From Verrucomicrobiia bacterium (GTDB taxonomy: Bacteria > Verrucomicrobiota > Verrucomicrobiia > JABWAM01), in the NCBI GenBank assembly GCA_013360985.1, contig JABWAM010000001.1, forward strand, positions 1-48,419: a stretch of 48,419 nucleotides of DNA, read 5' to 3'. Of this stretch, positions 41,823 through 48,419 are shown piece by piece. How positions within the stretch are numbered: the first letter of the stretch is position 1; the number at the start of each line of letters is the position of its first letter. A program made the position numbers and the translations under genes. Below the pieces are notes generated by a model. It was not told where the DNA came from. It ran no database searches and was given only the letters and a program-made list of their open reading frames with translations.

Positions 41823-43864
41823 TTCGCTTTCATCAGCTCCTTCTCGGGAACGGGAAACGCCCATTTCGCGAAACGACGGGCCTCGCGGATGACGGACGGG
41901 GTGAAGAGCATCCAGCTCCGTCGGTGGTCCTCGCAGAACCGTTGACGGGCCAGTTCGAGTTCGATCAGGCGATCCTTTTGCGAACGGTCGCCGTTCCGAT
42001 AGAGCCGGCCGCGTTCGAGGATCTCAATGCTGATTTGCGACCACGCCAGCGTCCGGGCGAGAAATTGAATCCGATCTCGCACGGCGGGCGGATCGGTGGC
42101 GGCGCGCGCGGTCGCCCGGTCGAGACCGCGGCGCGCCTCCCGGAAAAAGGTTTCGTCGTAGAACGAGGGGCCGTTGCTGTCGTACCACGGCGCCACGCGA
42201 TTCCAGCCCGCGGCGTGTCGTTCGCTGACGCGGCGAATCTGCATGAAATACTCGTGGACCGCCGGCGCGGCCCGTCCGAAACCGGCCGCGCAGTAATCCT
42301 GAATCAACGCGTCCACATCCAGATTCACGTCCCACAACAGGCGCGCCAGCACATAATGCGACAGCCCCATCCCGCCCCAGACATGATATTGCGAATCGAA
42401 ATCCGTTCCGATCAGCCGCGCGCGCCGCACGGCAAAACTCAGGTCCTCGGCGAACGGACGCGTCATGTCGACCGGCAGGCCCATCAGTTGATCGAGCCAG
42501 TTGGGCCGCCACATCATCCGCGCCCCCGTGCGCGCCCAGCCTTCCCACCGGGCGCGTTCGCCGCGGCGGTTCGCCTCGGACAGGTAAGGGTTCGAGCCGA
42601 CGTAGCTGATGACGACGTTCGGATGCACTTTCGCGCGCACCGGCGGCGGGTCGTAGGCGCAGTAGGCGTGGCCGACGAGCAGCAGGTTCGGATGATGCGC
42701 GCTCACGCGCTCGGCGACGGCGTTGTAGAACCGCACCATCCGGTCGCTCAGCGACACGTACTCAAACCATTCCCGCGTCACCGCGTCCTGCAACCGCATC
42801 GGCGGACCGTCCGGTTCGTCCCACGCCTTGCAGCGCGCGCACATGCAATGCCCGGTAAACCCGCCGTCGTTCGGCGAGAGCGAAAAACTCGCCATCTCCG
42901 GCTCCTTGCGAAACGCCTCCTCGATGTCCGCGACCACCTGGTCAATCACCGACGGCGAGCTGTGGCAGAGCTTCACCGCCGTGGGATCTCGCGGCTTGAG
43001 GTCCCGCTGGCCGCACGGTTGCACGGCGAAATACTCGGGATGCGACTCGCCAAAGCGTTCGTACCATCGCTCGTAGGCGTGGCCGGCCCGCACGTCGATC
43101 CCCGACCGCTTCTGCATCCGGTTGCGTAAAGTCCATTGTGTGGATTCCCGCCCCATCTGACGCCATTCGTTCGTCGTCCAGCCCAGCGGCTCCGCGTACT
43201 GTTTTATGAACGTCGCGTTGTTCGCCACGTCGCGCCAGAAGCGGATTCGCACCGACGGCGTCTGACGAACATCGATCGCGTCCGGTAGCGTCACAGTCGC
43301 GCGGCGCGGGATGACCTCGCCGAGGTCGCCCGGCCAGAGCCAGCGCGCGCCGAGAAACTTTTCGCACAGCAACGTCGCGGCATGATGCGTGCCCGGCAAC
43401 GGAACGCGGTCGTCGCCGATTACGAACACCGCGTTGGTGGCGGTCTGGACGACCGCCTCCTCGTAGGCGAATTGCTTCGCGTCCAGCCCGCGTTGACGGG
43501 CGGCCTCCGTCGGCCCGACGTAAACGAGCGTCGTGTTGGACGGCAGGGCGCAGCGGGCCAGTTGCGCTTCGGGCACGATGGGCACGCTCGCGCCGCTCAT
43601 GACCCGCAGGACGTGGGCGAGTTCCTCGCCGGCGAGCTTGCTGGAATAGGCCGCGTTGGCGTTGGTGCTGACCGCCACGACGATCGCGCAGCGCGGCGCG
43701 CCGTTCTCGACGAGGGTGAGTGCGCTGAGCGCCGGAGAGACGCCTGCCGCCAACGCGAGCAGCGCGACGAACCATGCGGCGGGGCGCACGGATGATGCAG
43801 GCCTCAAAACGCGCGACGCCTGGCGCCGCGACCGATCAAGACGCAACATTTTGTGAGCGCGCAT
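41819..43864 (-). CDS. Secreted DUF4838 protein, likely glycoside-active
   Basis: DUF4838 proteins are GH20/GH67-like and common in polysaccharide-degrading Verrucomicrobiota; most are uncharacterised. The 681-residue product has a hydrophobic signal near residues 28-47 (AAWFVALLALAAGVSPALSA). An N-terminal alpha/beta carbohydrate-processing domain follows (about 55-190, with AGEELAHVLRVMSG and EKFLGARWLWPGDLGEVIP). The catalytic-like barrel is next: SLSPNDGGFTGHCMCARCKA with its cysteines, and LDVDALIQDYCAAGFG. The start overlaps the PEP-CTERM gene end by 29 bases; ATG 43849 is an equal alternative. It should act outside the cytoplasm. Confidence 0.82.
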   Translation of the reverse strand: MRAHKMLRLDRSRRQASRVLRPASSVRPAAWFVALLALAAGVSPALSALTLVENGAPRCAIVVAVSTNANAAYSSKLAGEELAHVLRVMSGASVPIVPEAQLARCALPSNTTLVYVGPTEAARQRGLDAKQFAYEEAVVQTATNAVFVIGDDRVPLPGTHHAATLLCEKFLGARWLWPGDLGEVIPRRATVTLPDAIDVRQTPSVRIRFWRDVANNATFIKQYAEPLGWTTNEWRQMGRESTQWTLRNRMQKRSGIDVRAGHAYERWYERFGESHPEYFAVQPCGQRDLKPRDPTAVKLCHSSPSVIDQVVADIEEAFRKEPEMASFSLSPNDGGFTGHCMCARCKAWDEPDGPPMRLQDAVTREWFEYVSLSDRMVRFYNAVAERVSAHHPNLLLVGHAYCAYDPPPVRAKVHPNVVISYVGSNPYLSEANRRGERARWEGWARTGARMMWRPNWLDQLMGLPVDMTRPFAEDLSFAVRRARLIGTDFDSQYHVWGGMGLSHYVLARLLWDVNLDVDALIQDYCAAGFGRAAPAVHEYFMQIRRVSERHAAGWNRVAPWYDSNGPSFYDETFFREARRGLDRATARAATDPPAVRDRIQFLARTLAWSQISIEILERGRLYRNGDRSQKDRLIELELARQRFCEDHRRSWMLFTPSVIREARRFAKWAFPVPEKELMKAK

Positions 43865-46298
43865 TTGAAGCCGTCGCGCGTCTTCGCTTCCGCCGCGTCG
43901 TCATCCCCAGCGCCGCGGCGCCGAGCAGGACCAGCGGAAGCGCGGAGGCCTCGGGGATCGGAATGCCCAGCGGGATGAGGGCGCCGCTCCATCCGTCGAA
44001 ATCGTAGATCAGTCCGCTCAGATAGGCGTTGTCGGCAAGATCGGGGTCGTAATAGAGGTTTACATCCAGATCGAGGACGCTCGCCAACGCGTTGGTGTCC
44101 AGGCCGCCGAGGTCCAGCGCGCCCACGTAAAAGGCGTTCACCACGGCGCCGGTGAGTTGCAGGCGGTTCCCCGCGCCGATCTGCAGTTGACCGAGGGAGA
44201 AGTTCGTCGCGAGTTCCGCCACCGAAGCGAAGTTCGATCCGAGGTCCAGGGCGCTGCCGCCGCTGAGATCGAGCACGTGATTGGTGCCGCCGCCCGTCGC
44301 GTTGGTGAAACGCATCGCCGCCGAGGAAAGATCGTGCAGGACGCGGTTCGTGGAGCTCAACGCGAGATCCTTCTGAAACACGAAGAGGTCGCCGTTGCCC
44401 CCCTGCAGCGCGCCCGACGGATCCACCGTCAGCGTGCCGGCGAAGATGTTGGTCGAGGGATCGCTCATGTAGCGGCCTCCGACTACGGCGTTGCTCTGCC
44501 AGGTGACCGTGCTGTTCACGATCCGGATCACGCCGGCGTTGGAGATCGTGCCGGCCACGGTCGCCGACGAGTTGGAGATCAGCATCGTGCCGTCGGCGCC
44601 GAAGGCCAACCACGCGCTCCTCCAGGCGGTCGCTCCGTGGATCATCTCGAGGCCGGCGTAGTTGCTCGGGTTGCCCGCGGCAAAGGTGTAGTTCTGCGCG
44701 TTCGCCGACCAGTTCGAGGCTTGGTTCAGGCGAAAGATGTTGTCGCCCGAGAAGCGCAGGTTCGCGAGATCGTTGCCGCCGAGGCTGCCGCTCACGTCCG
44801 CGTTGGTGATCCCGCGGAACGAGATTGCGCCGCCGTGGATCGAGATCGCTCCCGCGGTGTTGTTGGTGATGACGGGCGCGGCGGTGGTGAACTGAAAGAC
44901 GCCTCCGATGTTGCTGATGCTGCCCGATCCGTTCAGCCCCGCGGCCATCGTGTTGGCTTCGAGCGTGCCGCCATCGGTGACGCGAATGTGGCTGCCCGAT
45001 CCGCTCGTCACGCCGTTGCTGCCGATGGAAACGATCCCGCCGCTTTGCAACATCGAGCCAGTGCCGGTAATGAGCACCAGGTTGCCGGCGGAACTGGCCG
45101 AGACGCCCACGCGCGTCCTGCCGGCCACCGAAACCAGACCGCCGTTGGTGATGATCAAACGGTTCTCGGCGCCGGCGACGCCGATTTCCAGGTCATTCAT
45201 GGCGTTCCATGTCGAGCCGACGCCGGTGACCCGCACGATGCTCCCAGTGGATGCCGCCTGGTTGCCGATGACGCTGGCCCCAGAGCCGGCGCTCACCACC
45301 TCTCCGCCGTCGGCCACGATCATGGTTCCGTTGCCCTGATGGCCCACGATGAGGAAGGAGGTGTTCGACCAAAGCGATCCCGAGCCGGCCGAGCCGGTCA
45401 CGATGACCAGGTTGTTCGAGGAGGAGGCAGCGTTCCCGATGATTCCCGACGCCTGACTGGCGGCGCGGCGGCTGATCACGAGCGCGCCGTTGGAGATGAC
45501 CAACCGGTTGCCGGCGCCGCTGTCGCCGACGTACAGACGGTCGGTGTTGTTCCAGAGCGCGCCGTCGCCGGCAACCCACACGGAGTTGTTGGTGGCTGCG
45601 GCGCCCGAGCCGATGTATCCGAGGGCGTTGTGCAGTTGGGCGCCGTCCTGGATCAAGAGTTGGTTGTCCTTGCCCAGAGTCCCCACGGTGAAATTGCCGG
45701 AGTTGGTCCAGAGCGAGTTGACGCCGGTCAGGATGATCTGGTTGTTGCGGGCGCCGCCGCCGCTGCCGACGACGCCCGACGCGCTGACCACGGTGCCGCC
45801 GTTGGAGACGATCAGCGTGTTGAATTCCGGCGCCGTGCCCGCCCCGCCCACGGTGAAGGAGAGGACGTTGGACCAAACTGATCCGCTCCCCGAGACGAGG
45901 GCGGAGTTGTAGCTGCCCACGCTGCCGATCAGGGCGTTGGTGCTGAACACGAATCCGCCGTCGGCCACCGTCACCGAGTTGCTCTTGGATTCCGCCGCGG
46001 TCGCGCCGACGGTGAGGTCTCCGAGATTTACCCACCTCGAGCCGGTATTGGTCACAAAGGCCGCGTTGCGAGCGCCGCCGCCCGTGCCGAGCGTCCCCGT
46101 GGTGTTGGTGACCGCGCCGCCGTTGGAAATTACGAGCCGGTTGTTCGTCGCAGAGGCCCCGCTGCCGACGGTGAACGGTCCGCCGAAGTTGGTGCTTATG
46201 GCGTTGAAAAGATAGTTGCTGTTGCTTTCGGCCCGGCAAGGGACGACGGCCAGAGCCAGCATCAGCCCCGCGATCCAGGGATGTTCGATGCGTTTCAT
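43836..46298 (-). CDS. PEP-CTERM surface protein with eight T5SS-type beta repeats
   Basis: The signal peptide is MKRIEHPWIAGLMLALAVVP (820 residues in total). Between about residues 40 and 450 there are eight degenerate repeats of 50-60 residues, each with TVGSxGxxNxLxISNGGxV and GSLWSN-like strands, matching the T5SS/PEP-CTERM-associated repeat type. A non-repetitive beta region follows. The C-terminus is a sorting signal: IPIPEAS, a hydrophobic helix and TTRRKRRR, read by an exosortase/rhombosortase-type system. ATG 46298 was chosen because GGAG lies six bases upstream; 46310 is an alternative. It starts 12 bases after the repressor stop. Confidence 0.88.
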   Translation of the reverse strand: MKRIEHPWIAGLMLALAVVPCRAESNSNYLFNAISTNFGGPFTVGSGASATNNRLVISNGGAVTNTTGTLGTGGGARNAAFVTNTGSRWVNLGDLTVGATAAESKSNSVTVADGGFVFSTNALIGSVGSYNSALVSGSGSVWSNVLSFTVGGAGTAPEFNTLIVSNGGTVVSASGVVGSGGGARNNQIILTGVNSLWTNSGNFTVGTLGKDNQLLIQDGAQLHNALGYIGSGAAATNNSVWVAGDGALWNNTDRLYVGDSGAGNRLVISNGALVISRRAASQASGIIGNAASSSNNLVIVTGSAGSGSLWSNTSFLIVGHQGNGTMIVADGGEVVSAGSGASVIGNQAASTGSIVRVTGVGSTWNAMNDLEIGVAGAENRLIITNGGLVSVAGRTRVGVSASSAGNLVLITGTGSMLQSGGIVSIGSNGVTSGSGSHIRVTDGGTLEANTMAAGLNGSGSISNIGGVFQFTTAAPVITNNTAGAISIHGGAISFRGITNADVSGSLGGNDLANLRFSGDNIFRLNQASNWSANAQNYTFAAGNPSNYAGLEMIHGATAWRSAWLAFGADGTMLISNSSATVAGTISNAGVIRIVNSTVTWQSNAVVGGRYMSDPSTNIFAGTLTVDPSGALQGGNGDLFVFQKDLALSSTNRVLHDLSSAAMRFTNATGGGTNHVLDLSGGSALDLGSNFASVAELATNFSLGQLQIGAGNRLQLTGAVVNAFYVGALDLGGLDTNALASVLDLDVNLYYDPDLADNAYLSGLIYDFDGWSGALIPLGIPIPEASALPLVLLGAAALGMTTRRKRRRATASNARSQNVAS

Positions 46299-46310
46299 GA
46301 TCATCTCCAT

Positions 46311-47543
46311 TTAGGAATCGGCTCTGGTCGCAAGGACCTTTTCGTTTCGCCGATCTTTCACTTCGCTCAACGCGTCTCTTCCCCCCTCCTCCTTTTCGAG
46401 GCGGCGCCAGTACCCGCCGTGGCCATGTCGTTCCATCGCGAACGCGTCAACGGGTTTCCACTCGCATTTCAATTCCATCCTGGCGGTCGGCGGAATCGGA
46501 ACGAGCGCGCATCGGGTTTCGATCGAGACCGTTCGCAGGGACGGAGATCGCCCCTCCAACACGTCCACCAACGCGCAAACGGCCCTGCGCCCGATTTCTT
46601 CCGCCTCCAGAAACTGGGACCACTGAACCGCATTCGCCTCGACAAATTCCTGACGGGTAAAGGCGGTCGGCAACGGCACGATCAACAAATCACGCGGAGT
46701 CGAGCTCTTCAACTCGAGAGCCGCCGGCAGAAGCGTCGCCCCCCAATCCTGGCTGATGATCGCCGCGTTCTTCAACCCGACCTGCGCGAGGCGGGCGGCC
46801 GCGCCGGCGATCTGGTCCGCGTGGAGCGAACAGAGATGCAGCGCGTGGCGTCCGTCGCCGTATCGTTGGATGGCGGAGGAATAACCGCGGAACAGTTCCA
46901 GCCCCATATGGTAGCGCTCCGTCCGGCTGAGGTCCACATCCAACCATACCGGAGACCGTCCGTTTTTCAGGAGTTCGCGCGTGATCTCAAAACCGAGACG
47001 CTCGCCGTCGAGACGAAACTGCGGGACGTCCAAGGGAAGCGGACAGGTGCCCGTCACCACGTAGAGAACTCCCTGATCTTCCAGGAAACGGAGGTGATGC
47101 TCGCGGATCGCGCCGTCGAGCAGCACGGCGTCCACAGACCTCCGTCGGAGCATCTCCGGCGTCCGCCCCTGGACCAAATCGGTGCTGGAAAACTCTCCGA
47201 TGAGCAGTTCGAAGCCCGCAAGGTTCGCCGCGCGCTGGATCCCCGAGGTCAGCCTCTGGCTGTAGGCGGTCGCGCTATTGCGCGGATCCACATAAAACAG
47301 GCCGAGACGGTGGCGCAGGCGGCGGGGCGCGCGCTGACGCGGAGCGAGAAAGGTGCCGCGCCCATGGGCGCGATGGATGATCCCGTCGCGGCAGAGCTCG
47401 TCGTTGGCGAGGCGCACCGTGCTGTAGGCCACGCGCAGCGCGACCGCCAACTCCCGCTCGGAAGGCAGCGGATCGCCCGGGCGCAGCTTCCGCGCGCGAA
47501 TCAGCCGTCGGATATCGGCGGCCACCTGATGATGTCGAGCCAT
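46311..47543 (-). CDS. GntR-type repressor with LacI-like sugar-binding domain
   Basis: Residues 1-70 are a winged helix of the GntR class: ADIRRLIRARKLRPGDPLPS, then ERELAVALRVAYSTVRLAND and IHRAHGRGTFLAPRQ. Residues 78-390 resemble periplasmic sugar-binding proteins and LacI effector domains, with LGLFYVDPRNSATAYSQRLT and NAAIISQDWGATLLPAALEL. This combination occurs in AraR-like regulators. It is the first gene of the ten-gene leftward operon and should respond to the sugar released by its enzymes. ATG 47543 begins MARHHQVAA; a palindrome lies nine bases upstream. The length is 410 residues. Confidence 0.88.
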   Translation of the reverse strand: MARHHQVAADIRRLIRARKLRPGDPLPSERELAVALRVAYSTVRLANDELCRDGIIHRAHGRGTFLAPRQRAPRRLRHRLGLFYVDPRNSATAYSQRLTSGIQRAANLAGFELLIGEFSSTDLVQGRTPEMLRRRSVDAVLLDGAIREHHLRFLEDQGVLYVVTGTCPLPLDVPQFRLDGERLGFEITRELLKNGRSPVWLDVDLSRTERYHMGLELFRGYSSAIQRYGDGRHALHLCSLHADQIAGAAARLAQVGLKNAAIISQDWGATLLPAALELKSSTPRDLLIVPLPTAFTRQEFVEANAVQWSQFLEAEEIGRRAVCALVDVLEGRSPSLRTVSIETRCALVPIPPTARMELKCEWKPVDAFAMERHGHGGYWRRLEKEEGGRDALSEVKDRRNEKVLATRADS

Positions 47544-47551
47544 GAATAAAG

Positions 47552-47597
47552 TGCGTGGTGCACTGCGCAGTAAAAACGCGACGGGAGGGGAACGCAA
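47552..47597 (-). promoter_or_regulatory. Candidate promoter and operator of the repressor-led operon
   Basis: Read leftward, TTGCGT (47592-47597) and TTTACT (47569-47574) with a 17-base spacer make a moderate sigma-70-like promoter. An imperfect palindrome at 47552-47569 has outer TGCG/CGCA and central GTGCAC, and lies over the expected transcription start nine bases before the repressor ATG. Such a position suits autorepression. No second copy was found in the window. Confidence 0.4.
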
Positions 47598-47658
47598 GCT
47601 TTTTCGCGTTTTTTCAACGCGCTCTCTTCGCCTCGACGCAAAGACTCGCGACGCGCGA

Positions 47659-48258
47659 TCAGGCCTTGCCTTCGATGAAGGCGTAACAAAGCAGGTGGAG
47701 GACATGCATCTGCGCGTCCTCGGCGCGTCCGTAGTGGGTCGCCTCCACGCGGATCACGCGCTGCGCCAGGCGCGCCATGCGACTCTCCGTCTTGCCCCCC
47801 ACGAGCGCGAGGGTGATCAGGCCCGCGGCGTTCGCCCACTCGAAAGCCTTGACGAGGTTCGGCGAGTTGCCGCTCACGCTGACCCCGAGGAGGAGATCGC
47901 CCGGTCTGGCGTAGTTTTTGAGCTGCTCGGAAAAAACGTCCTCATACCCCACATCGTTCGCCAGCGCCGTCAGCCAGGGAACGTTGTCGTTGAGGGAAAA
48001 CACCCGAAAACGCGGCGGACCGCCGGGCGCGTCCACCGCCTTCGCGGCGCCCGCGCCGAGGCCCGAGGCGCCCTTGCCGAGATCCACCGCGAAATGGGAG
48101 GCGTTCGCGGCGCTGCCGCCGTTGCCGCAAACAAAAATTCCGCGCCCCTCCTTCCGCGCGACGCGCAGAAGCTCGATCCACGCGGCGATCTCTTCCACGG
48201 GCAGGACGGAGGTCGCGCGCGTCTGATCCTTCAGGTACTCGGAAATCCAATTCTTCAT
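47659..48258 (-). CDS. gmhA: SIS-domain phosphosugar isomerase, GmhA-like
   Basis: GmhA converts sedoheptulose-7-phosphate to heptose-7-phosphate for LPS core heptose. The 199-residue protein begins MKNWISEYLKDQTRA and has the phosphosugar-binding motifs GIFVCGNGGSAANASHFAVD and LLLGVSVSGNSPNLVKAFEW. EDVFSEQLKNYARPGD is a typical GmhA stretch. A C-terminal helix (AQMHVLHLLCYAFIEG) carries a late conserved H. ATG 48258 was chosen; an upstream ATG at 48294 is possible. The gene is 115 bases upstream of the repressor and on the same strand, but not coupled to it. DiaA-type proteins look similar. Confidence 0.8.
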   Translation of the reverse strand: MKNWISEYLKDQTRATSVLPVEEIAAWIELLRVARKEGRGIFVCGNGGSAANASHFAVDLGKGASGLGAGAAKAVDAPGGPPRFRVFSLNDNVPWLTALANDVGYEDVFSEQLKNYARPGDLLLGVSVSGNSPNLVKAFEWANAAGLITLALVGGKTESRMARLAQRVIRVEATHYGRAEDAQMHVLHLLCYAFIEGKA

Positions 48259-48287
48259 GGGCGAGACCGTAGCAGGCGAAATCCCGA

Positions 48288-48311
48288 CGCGCAACGCTTC
48301 GCGCTTGCGCG
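48288..48311. other. Inverted repeat upstream of the GmhA-like gene
   Basis: CGCGCAA (48288-48294) and TTGCGCG (48305-48311) form a seven-pair stem with a ten-base loop, about 30-50 bases before the start codon at 48258. It could be an operator or a leader hairpin. The last 108 bases of the window show no other supported feature. Confidence 0.3.
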
Positions 48312-48419
48312 AGGATTAGAGTCCATCCCAAATCCACGGATCAGCTCCATTTTCAGAGAGCTTCCTTCCTCATCATCCATGGAGGACCGGGTGGGTGCGG
48401 CGTGTCGAGATTCCGGACT

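Noticed and set aside
43900..46250. Tandem DNA repeat or CRISPR-like array
   Set aside because: The periodicity is at protein level with degenerate 50-60 residue units; there are no identical short DNA repeats with unique spacers.
32956..47543. Classical Bacteroidota-type polysaccharide utilisation locus
   Set aside because: No SusC-type TonB receptor, SusD-type lipoprotein, hybrid two-component or ECF sigma/anti-sigma gene was seen; only the general idea of a glycan locus is kept.

Overview
The window is a 48.4 kb stretch of high-GC, gene-dense bacterial chromosome. No phage, plasmid or CRISPR signature was seen. Several gene families point to the Verrucomicrobiota/PVC group: a DUF4838 protein, a pseudopilin of the type common in Verrucomicrobiota and Lentisphaerota, a PEP-CTERM protein with T5SS-type beta repeats, a cysteine-bearing DUF11 protein reminiscent of chlamydial OmcB, and a ClpS-DUF2017 pair. 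This placement is inferred from gene content and has not been tested by phylogeny.

Left part (1-13.3 kb), mostly housekeeping. trmB, a divergent dihydropteroate-synthase-like gene and a GT39-like membrane glycosyltransferase overlap end to end. A small methyltransferase-like gene follows, and then the translation cluster thrS-infC-rpmI-rplT. A REP-like palindrome and a probable RAYT transposase remnant lie between infC and rpmI. The leftward unit hemB-clpS-DUF2017-xer is translationally coupled. A secreted alpha/beta hydrolase and two membrane proteins complete the section.

Middle part (13.3-32.9 kb). This holds an unrecognised secreted protein, a large (alpha/alpha)6-like glycoside hydrolase divergent from a DegT aminotransferase, an SGNH hydrolase, cysE, a PagL-like outer-membrane deacylase and a cNMP-binding protein. 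The forward unit rph-folB-hypothetical-TPR follows, then rplS-rnhB, an OmcB-like protein, an AP-superfamily phosphodiesterase and a Gfo/Idh/MocA oxidoreductase. The cluster tRNA-Thr-tuf-rpmG-tRNA-Trp-secE-nusG-rplK reads leftward from a near-consensus promoter. It stops after rplK, where rplA would normally be expected.

Right part (32.9-47.6 kb), the most notable region. Ten genes in a row read leftward with very short gaps or ATGA overlaps. They are a GntR-type repressor with a LacI-like sensor, a PEP-CTERM/T5SS-repeat surface protein, a secreted DUF4838 protein, a GH29 fucosidase, a Gfo/Idh/MocA dehydrogenase, a RidA-like protein, a 618-residue fusion of a sugar-isomerase-type TIM barrel to a zinc alcohol dehydrogenase, a pseudopilin-like protein, an M19-type peptidase lacking several metal ligands, and a secreted right-handed beta-helix protein. 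The arrangement looks like a self-regulated glycan or sugar-catabolism operon without SusC/SusD. An imperfect palindrome at the putative transcription start of the regulator is a candidate operator. A GmhA-like SIS-domain gene ends the window.
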